Below, piece after piece: positions 1-7,819 of a stretch of 36,672 bases of DNA; the stretch's first letter is position 1, and each line of letters starts with the position of its first letter. A program made the translations under genes and the position numbers. Source of the DNA: Thermacetogenium sp. UBA4966 (lineage in GTDB: Bacteria > Bacillota > DSM-12270 > Thermacetogeniales > Thermacetogeniaceae); contig DHAA01000074.1 in NCBI GenBank assembly GCA_002397275.1, positions 1 through 36,672 of the forward strand, in the 5' to 3' direction. The notes below the pieces were generated by a model that did no database searches, was not told the origin of the DNA, and saw nothing but the letters and a program-made list of their open reading frames with translations.

Positions 1-44
1 GTAAATACCAAAGATTTATATCTACACCCTGCCTATGACATATA

Positions 45-74
45 TTGGACATGAATACGTAGGTGTGATATAAT
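45..74 (+). promoter_or_regulatory. Promoter of the 72-aa membrane ORF and possibly secA2
   Basis: TTGGAC at 45-50 and TATAAT at 69-74 are separated by 18 bp, and a TG dinucleotide one base before the -10 makes it an extended -10 promoter. The first gene starts 35 bp downstream, behind a strong AAAGGAGG ribosome binding site. Confidence 0.7.
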
Positions 75-108
75 TTTTATCTAAAGCATTAGTGAAAGGA
101 GGAAACAA

Positions 109-327
109 ATGATTTTGAATCTATTCAACCCAAACTTTTTCCACAAGCGTTCTTATCGTGGCATCATTTATTTCCTCATGCTAGTTGCACTAGCCATGAC
201 ACTAATTTCGCCGATCATAGTGTTACTTCCTGTCATATTCTTGGCAGTGATATCTTTTGCATTTGGTGTTCCCGAATATACAATAGGCTACATTTCTGTG
301 GCTCTTTCGGTATGTAAAAACGAATAA
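109..327 (+). CDS. Small two-helix membrane protein of unknown function
   Basis: A 72-residue ORF with a strong Shine-Dalgarno (AAAGGAGG about 6 bases before the ATG) and its own promoter. Residues about 19-35 and 37-55 are hydrophobic and should form two membrane helices. The N-terminus is basic (HKRSYR) and the C-terminus ends VCKNE. I recognise no family. It lies directly upstream of a SecA2-like gene and its stop codon sits at the base of a terminator-like hairpin. The last codons and the following 20 bases are repeated just before secA2, so this ORF and that leader may derive from one duplication. Expression looks likely from the signals; the function is unknown. Confidence 0.55.
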   Translation: MILNLFNPNFFHKRSYRGIIYFLMLVALAMTLISPIIVLLPVIFLAVISFAFGVPEYTIGYISVALSVCKNE

Positions 328-385
328 ATATTCCTTCATCATAATGACACGAAAAAATCATGTCTATTTGGTGAAGGGTATTTTT
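326..385 (+). terminator. Terminator or attenuator hairpin after the small ORF
   Basis: The arm at 326-340 pairs with 370-383 (about 14 bp including G-U pairs, one T bulged), with a further GACA/TGTC pairing inside, and TTTTT follows. It overlaps the stop codon of the 72-aa ORF. It could end that transcript or attenuate read-through into secA2. Confidence 0.5.
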
Positions 386-427
386 GCGCCTAAAATCATA
401 CGTTCTCTTTTGAGGGCATGGATTAGT

Positions 428-490
428 GCGTAAAAACAAATAAATACTCCTTCATCATAACGACATGGGTTATGATAAGGAGTATTTTTT
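428..490 (+). promoter_or_regulatory. RBS-sequestering hairpin with possible mini-leader before secA2
   Basis: Bases 442-461 pair with 469-487 to give a 19-bp stem with a single bulged C (453) and a 7-base loop. The AAGGAG Shine-Dalgarno of secA2 (477-482, 8 bases before the ATG at 491) lies inside the right arm, so the folded RNA would hide it. The run of T at 485-490 also makes it terminator-like. Immediately upstream is a possible five-codon leader, GTG CGT AAA AAC AAA TAA (428-445), whose stop codon overlaps the left arm. The arrangement resembles translational attenuation of Gram-positive resistance genes. The left half is an imperfect copy of 311-351, 117 bp upstream. That the fold regulates translation is inference. 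Confidence 0.55.
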
Positions 491-2779
491 ATGATAAAAA
501 TAGACCGCTCTCAACGAAGGCTTGATTCTATATACGCAGATTTCATCCAAAAGGCAAATAATAATCATTGGGGAAATTTGACAGAGGATAAATTGGTTGC
601 CTTACTCCGGGAATGTGTCCAGCGTGACGAAAGAATTGCCGAAGCATATAGTATTCTAAAAGAAATTATCCGAAGGAAAACCGGCCTTACTTTATTTGAT
701 ACACAATTAATGGCCGCGTATTCCATGCAGCAGGGCCACATTGCGGAACTCCCCACAGGCGAGGGGAAAACACTCGCGGCTGTGGTTACTGCGGCCATTC
801 TTGCTTTGCAGGAAAAGCCCGTCCATATTCTGGTGTTCAATGACTATTTATCGCGCCGGGATTATAACGCGAATCTTTCTATTTATACAGCTTGCGGATT
901 GACCTGTGGGTATATTATAGGAACATCTGATTTTTCCCATAGGAAAGCCGCATATTCCTGTGATGTGGTGTATGTATCGGCTAAGGAGGCGGCTTTCGAT
1001 TACCTGCGGGATTTTCTTTGCACGGAAAGAGAACAACTGCTATTTAATACTTTTCCTGTTGCGCTGGTGGATGAAGCGGATTCTATTTTGATTGACGAAG
1101 CCCGGATTCCACTCGTGTTGGCAGGAAACGCTGATAGTCGTCCATCAATGGCGGCACAGATTTCTAAAGCTGTTTCAGAATTATCAGAATATGATCTTGA
1201 AGCCAATCCAGCGGATAATCAAGCATGGCTGACAGAAACAGGCATTGAGTCAATGGAAGAGAAAATGCAGCTTGGAAATCTGTACACAGCCGAAAACGCA
1301 GATGCACTTGCAATGATTAATGCAGCATTGGAGGCAAAACTTCTTTTAGAAAAGGACAAAGATTATATTGTAAAGAATGGCTCTATACTGGTTGTTGATG
1401 AATCTACGGGGCGTGTTGCCGAAAACAGGCGTTTCCCTGATTTATTACATCAGGCGGTAGAAATGCAGGAATTAGGCTCACAGGATGCCCCATCTGTTAT
1501 TTACAACTCCATGAGCATACAGGCGTTTTTATTGCAATACAAAATGCTTTGCGGCATGACAGGAACGGCGGTATCTTCCGCGACAGAGTTTAGAGGAATG
1601 TATGAATTGGAGGTTGATGTAATCCCGCCGCATATACCTTGCATTCGCCTTGACCATCCCGATTCAATATTTTTAGACAAGGAAGAACAAGAGGCCGCTA
1701 TTTTATCCTGCGTACAATCCTCACATGCTAAAGGACAGCCTGTTTTGATGGGTACGCAGAGTGTACAGGAATCGGAACACTTTTCAGCGTTATTGACACA
1801 GCAGGGTATACAACATTGCGTTCTCAATGCCAGAAATGACGCAGAGGAAGCCGCGATTATTGCGGAGGCCGGGAAACCGTATCAAATTACGATTTCCACA
1901 AATATGGCCGGGCGCGGCGTGGATATTCGGCTTGGCGGAAGTGATGAAAAAGAGGCTGGTTTTGCTCGTTCCACGGGCGGCCTATTTGTGGTAAGTACGG
2001 GAATCAACCGCAGTCTCCGCATTGACAATCAATTACGGGGGCGCGCCGGGCGGCAGGGTGATCCGGGCGAAAGTCAGTTTTTTGTATGCTTAAAAGATTT
2101 GACTTTGGAAACTTTTTTTGAGATTGAGTTTTACGACTATAAGAAATATCCGAAGCTGTTGCGCCGCGCCCAAAGGGTACAAGAAGGCAAGGACGCGGAA
2201 GCCCGGTATATGTTGGAACGGTATTCACATATTCTTGAAGAACAAAGAAAAAATGTGACCGACTATCGGACACAGATTCTGTTGGATCTGAAAGTCCCGG
2301 GAATCATACAGAAAGAAGAACCTGCTCTTTATCAGGAATTAGTTGACCGTTCGGGTAATCGTGGGGTGACTATTGCCGAAAAGCAACTGACACTTTACTT
2401 TATCAATATGAATTGGGCCACTTATTTAGCAGCTATGGAGGATAAACGAAGCGGCATTCATCTCATGATTATTGGATACAGAAGCCCACTGGATGAATAT
2501 CAGATTTTTGCTGTTTCCGCATTTGATGAAATGACAGCGGATATTAAACGTGATGTTGTGGATTACATGCGGATATGCAAAATTACTGAAAACGGAATTG
2601 ACATGGATGAAGCTGGCCTTTCTGGAGCTACAACTACATGGACTTATATGATTAATGAAAGTGCCAGTCAGTTTAGCCGGATTCCGCATTTGGTCAAATC
2701 TATGTCAAACACCATAAAGGGAACAGTTTTCACATTGCAGGGCCTTTGGGCAAAGCTAAAAAGAAAATTACACTATTAG
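491..2779 (+). CDS. secA2: SecA2-like preprotein translocase ATPase (orphan)
   Basis: A 762-residue SecA-family ATPase. Visible motifs are Walker A ELPTGEGKT (about 86-94), the SecA DEAD region VDEADSILIDEA (about 193-204), the CGMTGTA motif near 355, and the C-terminal helicase motifs TNMAGRGVDIRLGG and LRGRAGRQGDPGESQF (about 475-540). SecA couples ATP hydrolysis to protein export through SecYEG. At 762 residues it is shorter than housekeeping SecA (about 800-900) and lacks the C-terminal zinc-binding Cys motif, which fits SecA2-type paralogues. No secY2, Asp or glycosylated-substrate gene is nearby, so its client is unknown. The ATG is preceded by AAGGAG inside a strong hairpin, implying translational control. 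The setting in a degraded accessory island suggests acquisition by transfer. Confidence 0.85.
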   Translation: MIKIDRSQRRLDSIYADFIQKANNNHWGNLTEDKLVALLRECVQRDERIAEAYSILKEIIRRKTGLTLFDTQLMAAYSMQQGHIAELPTGEGKTLAAVVTAAILALQEKPVHILVFNDYLSRRDYNANLSIYTACGLTCGYIIGTSDFSHRKAAYSCDVVYVSAKEAAFDYLRDFLCTEREQLLFNTFPVALVDEADSILIDEARIPLVLAGNADSRPSMAAQISKAVSELSEYDLEANPADNQAWLTETGIESMEEKMQLGNLYTAENADALAMINAALEAKLLLEKDKDYIVKNGSILVVDESTGRVAENRRFPDLLHQAVEMQELGSQDAPSVIYNSMSIQAFLLQYKMLCGMTGTAVSSATEFRGMYELEVDVIPPHIPCIRLDHPDSIFLDKEEQEAAILSCVQSSHAKGQPVLMGTQSVQESEHFSALLTQQGIQHCVLNARNDAEEAAIIAEAGKPYQITISTNMAGRGVDIRLGGSDEKEAGFARSTGGLFVVSTGINRSLRIDNQLRGRAGRQGDPGESQFFVCLKDLTLETFFEIEFYDYKKYPKLLRRAQRVQEGKDAEARYMLERYSHILEEQRKNVTDYRTQILLDLKVPGIIQKEEPALYQELVDRSGNRGVTIAEKQLTLYFINMNWATYLAAMEDKRSGIHLMIIGYRSPLDEYQIFAVSAFDEMTADIKRDVVDYMRICKITENGIDMDEAGLSGATTTWTYMINESASQFSRIPHLVKSMSNTIKGTVFTLQGLWAKLKRKLHY

Positions 2780-2822
2780 GACACGGCGGCTTGAAAGGAG
2801 GGCGTTGCCGTGTCCTTCTTTT
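2779..2822 (+). terminator. Intrinsic terminator of secA2
   Basis: GGACACGGC (2779-2787) pairs perfectly with GCCGTGTCC (2807-2815), followed by TTCTTTTA. A second hairpin (2837-2862, AGGCCG/CGGCCT plus TATG/CATA around a GAAA tetraloop, one C-A mismatch) follows. Confidence 0.75.
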
Positions 2823-2869
2823 ATATCTTATTCAAAAGGCCGCTATGGAAACATAACGGCCTGATTTAA
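2810..2869 (+). CDS. Possible 19-aa peptide (weak)
   Basis: A GTG-started mini-ORF (MSFFYILFKRPLWKHNGLI) preceded by AAAGGAGGG at 7-8 bases. The Shine-Dalgarno lies in the loop of the secA2 terminator. The size and overlap with terminator stems make it doubtful, but the ribosome-binding site is better than expected by chance. Confidence 0.2.
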   Translation: MSFFYILFKRPLWKHNGLI

Positions 2870-2946
2870 CTAGCCGACAACAAAAGGTTTTGTTACTTCC
2901 GGACATTTTGTCCAGAGGTGCGCGATAGCTGTCCAGGGGACGCAAG

Positions 2947-3814
2947 GGGACGTTCTTTTTGCTTCCCTTTTCTACGCCTTAAAGACTATATTTGAATTAA
3001 GCCCTGTTACACGAGCTATCTGCCGTTGGGATACCCCTTCGCTTTTTCTAATTCTTCTCAAGATCTCTCTGCGTTTAGCCTTGTCAATTCCCAGCAGGTT
3101 TCTTATGGACTCGCCACCCAAAATTCTTTTTATTTCCGCTCTTACTTCTTCATCGCTTTTTCCGCTATCCTACATTGTCATCGAGACATTTATCTTCGTT
3201 GAACAGTTGCGTAAATACTCGTAGTTCTTGGATTGCTTTTTTACACTTCTGAGCCATCATTGCCAATATCAGATCGAGATCGGTTAATTTTTCCGGATGT
3301 TCTTTGCCTGTATAGTACACATGAATACTGCTCCACCGGTAGTCTTCCGGTCTGTTTGCTATACCGGCCTTCACAGGATTATTGCGGATGTAGCGTAAAA
3401 CTGTCAGTAAGTACGCGTCATCTTCCACACATTCGCTTCCATATCTCCCCTGAAATACATGACCGGTTCTGCCATATTTCCGATTATACCACCAGGCATA
3501 GCTTGTCCCGGTTCTGCCCATGATTCGGGAAACGGCATCGGTATTTTCCCGAATCAATAAATGGACATGGTTGTTCATTAAGCAATAACCCAAAAGCGAA
3601 TACTCTCCGCCTGACTTCATGCGGGTCAGCGTTTCCAGAAAACGCTGAAAATCATTTTCTTCATAGAAGATATCCTGCCGGTTGATTCCCCGCAATACGA
3701 TATGGTATATTCCGCTTTCGCACCTTTTTCTAGCTGTTCTTACCATTTTATCACCCGGAACTTTCTTCCATTAGATCATCTGGACGAGTAAAATAGAAGC
3801 AAAAAGAACGTCCC
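2947..3814. mobile_element. REP-associated Y1 transposase element with 19-bp perfect inverted ends
   Basis: The sequence GGGACGTTCTTTTTGCTTC at 2947-2965 recurs as its exact reverse complement at 3796-3814. Both ends continue outward with lower similarity. The only gene inside is a Y1 (HUH) transposase on the minus strand, whose reconstructed stop codon lies just inside the left end. IS200/IS605 and RAYT enzymes act on hairpin-forming ends, so the ends may be the substrate; a REP-derived unit is the simplest reading. The transposase frame is broken, so this copy is probably not self-mobile. Confidence 0.7.
2972..3746 (-). pseudogene. REP-associated tyrosine (Y1) transposase, frameshifted
   Basis: The intact frame (3165-3746) gives 193 residues with the HUH motif NNHVHLLI (about 58-65), GHVFQGRYGS and the tyrosine helix YLLTVLRYIRNNP (about 112-124) of the Y1_Tnp family. 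It stops early at 3165-3167. Reading the next frame from 3166 down to a TAG at 2972-2974 yields 64 more residues, including SDEEVRAEIKRILGG and a helix-turn-helix-like tail GVSQRQIARVTGLN, which is how many clostridial members of this family end. One inserted base (or two lost) near 3166 therefore splits a roughly 257-residue enzyme. A programmed frameshift is possible but I see no slippery heptamer. The 193-residue part still carries the catalytic domain. Confidence 0.8.
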
Positions 3815-4117
3815 GTTGCTTCCCTGTTTGATAATAATTACAAACTTCTTAATGCGATTTGAACCTTTAGGCATAAGTCTTATCTTTTCGTTATCAAATG
3901 CAATTTGTTCTGTAAAGAAAATCCATATACATATAATCAAAGCAGAAAGTAACCCGTATTCAAACAGTTTAATTCCCCCGGAAGTATCAGGGCCGATTAT
4001 TATAACGGTAAAGCCCGTCGGCAGTCCTGCGGGTTTTCGCCACGGCTCTGATGTTCCTCGTGCCTGGTTCTCATCTGTCGATAGATGGCATTCTTGTGTT
4101 CGGTTAGGCTCTTGACT
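3815..4117. other. Gene-poor remnant DNA
   Basis: No confident gene. On the minus strand, one frame from about 4114 to a TAA at 4000-4002 reads as a plausible C-terminal tail (SLTEHKNAIYRQ, then HEEHQSRGENPQDCRRALPL) without a start signal. This looks like the end of a lost mobile-element gene. The rest up to the transposase element is AT-rich and unassigned. Confidence 0.3.
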
Positions 4118-4630
4118 TCAGCCCGTCAATTTCTTCCACTTCCTGATTTTAGTACGGAAACTTGTAAACGGCGCGACAGTATTGACTTGAATCCATTTCC
4201 AGATTGGCCAATTGGAAGAAGTGGATGATGCCCATTTACGACCGCCGGGCAAGAATACTTCGTCTTCAGTCAGCATGTTCAGAAAGGCAACGATGTCGCT
4301 GACTTTTTCGGAAAAGAGGACGGACAGCTCGGAAATTGAATAGTTTGCGTATTCCCGATAGAAATTCTGATACAGACCGCCCAAAGCATTCCATTTGAAC
4401 CCCGGAACAGGCATGACGGCAGCTTTTCCGTTCTGTTCTTTTTTCTCCCATTCGAGGAGCAAAGACATCCAGCCCAGTTGATAAGCGATCATCTGCGCCG
4501 GCGTTCGGTCCACGCTTTCTATTAGCGTATCTTTGTCCGCATTCGCCACATCAGCAAATTCATGGATGAAAAGATTGGCACTTTTATTTATTGCGTCGAT
4601 AAGTTTCTGTTTGTTTTCATATTTCTGCAT
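4118..4630 (-). CDS. ClbS/DfsB family four-helix bundle protein (DUF1706)
   Basis: The protein (about 170 residues from the ATG at 4628-4630) matches the ClbS/DfsB family by its pattern: N-terminal YENKQKLIDAINKS, DRTPAQMIAYQLGW, LLLEWEKKEQNGK, PGFKWNALGGLYQNFY and the tail WPIWKWIQVNTVAPF ending TKIRKWKK. ClbS protects colibactin producers by hydrolysing the cyclopropane warhead; most family members have unknown substrates, so a protective role is only inferred. A GTG at 4648 lengthens the frame by six residues, but AAAGGTGG upstream favours the ATG, although the spacing (about 14 bases) is long. It lies between remnants of mobile DNA and has no recognisable partner genes. Length is normal for the family, so it may be functional. 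Confidence 0.75.
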   Translation of the reverse strand: MQKYENKQKLIDAINKSANLFIHEFADVANADKDTLIESVDRTPAQMIAYQLGWMSLLLEWEKKEQNGKAAVMPVPGFKWNALGGLYQNFYREYANYSISELSVLFSEKVSDIVAFLNMLTEDEVFLPGGRKWASSTSSNWPIWKWIQVNTVAPFTSFRTKIRKWKKLTG

Positions 4631-4670
4631 ATAGCACCATCCCACCACCTTTCATCAAGGCTTTGTATGT

Positions 4671-4856
4671 CTACGGAGCGCATTTCCTCGCCATCCTATT
4701 TATCGCCTTCCTATTTATCGCCTTGGCGACGGCAAGAGTCATTATGCTGTCGTCGGTCGCCAAGCAGCCATCACCGAACAGTTCAAAGTCCTTGCTCCTG
4801 TAGATATTGAATTCAACGACACCTACGACGATATCGCCGATGATTGCTCCAAACAT
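4671..4856 (-). pseudogene. ADP-ribosylglycohydrolase, N-terminal fragment
   Basis: Sixty-one residues starting MFGAIIGDIVVG with GAGGGG 8 bases before the ATG. SKDFELFGDGCLATDDSIMT (about 21-40) is the conserved N-terminal region of ADP-ribosylglycohydrolases, including the TDD metal ligands. After LAVAKAI the homology ends in a low-complexity tail made partly by a 15-bp tandem duplication (4694-4708 and 4709-4723). The remaining roughly 200 residues and other metal ligands are missing, so it cannot be an active hydrolase. The family includes DraG, but this fragment resembles the general branch and sits far from nif. Confidence 0.7.
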
Positions 4857-4910
4857 AATGGCGTCCCCTCGTGCTTAATTTAAGCGTATCTCAACCAACC
4901 GCATAGGTGG

Positions 4911-5057
4911 TTATCCAACTGTGTCCGTTATTGCTTCCCAGTCCTTACCCAAGTCGAGCGTTCTCAGGCTGATGCGGTTGCTGCCAATCGTCAAATCTTC
5001 GTCCGGGGTAATGGCTTCATCGCTCATAGCGTAGAGCAGAACTCCCACCACGACCAG
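4911..5057 (-). pseudogene. C-terminal fragment of an unidentified protein
   Basis: An open stretch of about 48 codons reads VVGVLLYAMSDEAITPDEDL, then LTIGSNRISLRTLDLGKDW, ending at a TAA at 4911-4913. It has the composition of a real soluble protein, but no Shine-Dalgarno and no start beyond an internal ATG at 5025-5027. It is probably the tail of an accessory gene whose front has been lost. I do not recognise the family with confidence. Confidence 0.35.
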
Positions 5058-5125
5058 TTATCCACCTTCTACGGCGTTCGCTGATTTTCTTTTGTCAAAA
5101 TGCTATCAAAACTATGTTATCAACT

Positions 5126-7819
5126 TTAACTTAATTGCTTAGACTGGCGAGATGTAACACGTTTTTCCTCCCTCAGTATTTCTTTCAGATCAAAGCCTTG
5201 TGATTTTAAATATTTCGGAGAACGGTTTCTCATTCTTATGCGCATGGATAACTCTTTGTCAGCAAGCAGCTTTTGTATCTCTTTCTCTGTTAAACACCCC
5301 GTCAAAACAGCCATGTTTATGGCGGCGGAAAAATCAAAATCATTTTCAGGTGATTCAATATATTTATTAATTGTTAAGTTCATCCCCTCGATATTTTGAA
5401 AGATTGTTTTCTGCAAATCAGGTGTGCAAATACTAAATAGTCCCCATGAAACCATTCGCCTCGATCCAATAGAAAGACAATTGCTTGTCCACAATTCAGC
5501 AAGCCTTTTTGCAATAGAAGGAACGATCGTTTTAGGTATGGCGTCCATTTCTTCATAGCCCGACCAACATATACACCACGCAGCAGAAAAAATACGCAAC
5601 TCATCATCTGTTTGAAGTAGTTCATCAATATGATGATATATTCTTTCAATTAATTCAGTGTCTTCAGCTTCAATTATAGCACGTTGCGTATTACGAGAAT
5701 TTCGCGAATGATGACGAAATGCAAATAACATCATCTGTAATGCACCCGTGACCTGCTTTTCGCAATCTTCACTCTCCAATAGACACGAAACATTAGATAA
5801 TCTTAAATCGTCCCTGCACAATATTTCCTGTATATCTTCCCAAGCAATCATAAATTCCGATAAATTACTTTTGTAAAGTCTATTAAATACTATTCTCCTG
5901 ATAGTTTCCTGAAAAATGCTGCCGTACTTGCTTTTTAATATTATCTCATAAATATCACGAGCGCCAACGCGGTTTTCAGTGCCTCTTTGATTGTCGATTA
6001 TTTTTTTGCACTTTACGACAGAAATAATGGCCCTTTCCAATAGTTCTTGGCTCATAGGCACTTCAGAAGCTATGCAATTTGCAAGATGAAATGGAGCTAA
6101 TTGACTTTTGTCCTCCTGCTGTGCACTGATGCCTTTTTTGTCTATAAGTTCATCACTAAGGGATACTAAATATTCAACCACTTCTTTTGCATATCGTCCC
6201 ATAAGAACAGCAGTTAAAGGAATGACTTCTTTCCAATGCTCTTCATTAATATGCGGTTTTAATACATCAAGTTGTGTAGAATCATATAAGCCAGGAACCC
6301 AACCTTCTGCAACAGATTTTGCAGTTAAGTATTCTTGAAAGCTTAAATGGGAAAATTCATAAGATGGAACCAATTGTCCTCTTTCATTTTCTTCTAATCC
6401 CACCTGAATTAATAGGCTACTACGTTCCTCAACTTGATCAATGAATTTGGACGCAGATACTTTTGTGTAGCTTAACAATTCTGGTAACGAACTTCTTGCG
6501 TCATTAATACATCGCTCTAATGCATCCTTACTGATTGTTTGCCGTCCTTGCAAGGTTATCGAATATGCTACGTATGCCAATTGAGGCTCGGTTTCATCAA
6601 TGTCGAGCCTGTCATGCGCTACAGCATTCCATGTAACTAAAAATAATTTGATCATTTCGGCATATAGTTGACATTTTTTTGTGGGAAGATAGCCTACCCA
6701 TCGTTTTACAAATAATAACGTTGTCAGCAACAATGGATTTTCTGCAAGCACGATTATTCTTGGATCATTAAAAATGATGTCGCAAACTTTTTCGGATTCT
6801 TCTTCGGGCTGTCCAGAATCCCCCAATACTGCTTGATGCCATTTCAGACTAAGCAAAGAAATTTGTTCATTATTGAAATCGGCAATTGAATATTGCTCGC
6901 AATAACTTGCCAGTGTCCCCGCCACCGCACGAAACCCGGCAATGCGGGAGGTGATAATCAAGTGAACTTTCGGATAAGTCGCAACAAATGTACGCAATTG
7001 ATTGACAAAGCGAACTCGATAATTTTCGTTAGATATTTCGTCAAGGCCATCAACTAACAGAAGTGCACTCCCTTCTTGTAGCGCACTTTCCATAAGAGCA
7101 TCAAATTCGTGACTATATCTTGTTATTTCTGCGCGATTCACAATGGATCCAATAATCTCCAAAACACTTTTCGTTGCATCATCTCCAAGATCTCTACAAC
7201 GTATATATATTGGAAACCAGTTGCGATCAGGCAGCCCATCGTCGACTTTTAATCGGCGTTCAGGATACGCATAAGCCAATGCAATTCTACGAATTAAAGT
7301 GGATTTCCCGCCACCTGGCTTTGCAAGAATAGCTGCCCTTGAGGTTCTCTCCAAAACGCCTTTAATGATAGTTTGAGTCTCTATCAATTCGTTCTCTTTT
7401 GTATTGATAACTTCATAATCAAAATTTAAGGGAACAAAAATGTTTTCTAAATTAACTTTGACGGCACCAGCGTCTTTATCTGTTGGCATACCTTCAAACT
7501 GAATTTCCCCCAATTCGTTTTCTAGGTATTTAAAATAAGCATCTTGTGCTGCCTGTTTATTCAGTTCATTCTTTGACGAGGGGGTAAGATACGAAAGTTG
7601 CGAAAACGATACACTCTGTGACCGGGCCATGTCAATAACCAAATCCGAAATATTGTTGAGAAGGAGATTTCCATCTGCATGAACAAGAGCATAATGTGTA
7701 GCAGTCTGTTTCGGAGCCACTGAATAGTACAAAACCCATATCCAACCTTGCTCACAAGCAATCAAATCTACATCTTTACATAATAAATAAACCTTTGTCC
7801 CGCGTCTGTTTAACTGCAT
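5126..7819 (-). CDS. NACHT-domain NTPase (bacterial NLR-like, probable anti-phage defence)
   Basis: An 897-residue STAND-type NTPase. Residues 1-60 look like a small alpha/beta module (ACEQGWIWVLYYSV, THYALVHADG). Residues about 95-135 hold the linker seen before NACHT domains (YFKYLENELGEIQFEGMPTD). The NACHT core has Walker A AKPGGGKST (166-174), Walker B LLLVDGLDEI (253-262) and LIITSRIAGFR (287-297). FSHLSFQEYLTAKS near 490 marks the end of the winged-helix part. The rest is helical and probably the sensor. Bacterial NACHT proteins are known anti-phage effectors that oligomerise on sensing infection. The start overlaps the nuclease gene by 44 bases in another frame, and no Shine-Dalgarno precedes the ATG, so it is either coupled to that gene or was once fused to it. 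No transposase or integrase is adjacent. Confidence 0.85.
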   Translation of the reverse strand: MQLNRRGTKVYLLCKDVDLIACEQGWIWVLYYSVAPKQTATHYALVHADGNLLLNNISDLVIDMARSQSVSFSQLSYLTPSSKNELNKQAAQDAYFKYLENELGEIQFEGMPTDKDAGAVKVNLENIFVPLNFDYEVINTKENELIETQTIIKGVLERTSRAAILAKPGGGKSTLIRRIALAYAYPERRLKVDDGLPDRNWFPIYIRCRDLGDDATKSVLEIIGSIVNRAEITRYSHEFDALMESALQEGSALLLVDGLDEISNENYRVRFVNQLRTFVATYPKVHLIITSRIAGFRAVAGTLASYCEQYSIADFNNEQISLLSLKWHQAVLGDSGQPEEESEKVCDIIFNDPRIIVLAENPLLLTTLLFVKRWVGYLPTKKCQLYAEMIKLFLVTWNAVAHDRLDIDETEPQLAYVAYSITLQGRQTISKDALERCINDARSSLPELLSYTKVSASKFIDQVEERSSLLIQVGLEENERGQLVPSYEFSHLSFQEYLTAKSVAEGWVPGLYDSTQLDVLKPHINEEHWKEVIPLTAVLMGRYAKEVVEYLVSLSDELIDKKGISAQQEDKSQLAPFHLANCIASEVPMSQELLERAIISVVKCKKIIDNQRGTENRVGARDIYEIILKSKYGSIFQETIRRIVFNRLYKSNLSEFMIAWEDIQEILCRDDLRLSNVSCLLESEDCEKQVTGALQMMLFAFRHHSRNSRNTQRAIIEAEDTELIERIYHHIDELLQTDDELRIFSAAWCICWSGYEEMDAIPKTIVPSIAKRLAELWTSNCLSIGSRRMVSWGLFSICTPDLQKTIFQNIEGMNLTINKYIESPENDFDFSAAINMAVLTGCLTEKEIQKLLADKELSMRIRMRNRSPKYLKSQGFDLKEILREEKRVTSRQSKQLS

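Noticed and set aside
233..439. 68-aa minus-strand ORF
   Set aside because: Lies over the promoter-proximal ORF and the hairpin repeats; no RBS or homology.
4671..4856. DraG (nitrogenase reactivating hydrolase) for the ADP-ribosylglycohydrolase fragment
   Set aside because: It is truncated after about 45 conserved residues, has no draT neighbour, and is 20 kb from nifH in an accessory island.
7776..7819. Programmed -1 frameshift joining nuclease and NACHT
   Set aside because: The NACHT frame is +1 (or -2) relative to the nuclease frame, and no slippery heptamer is visible.
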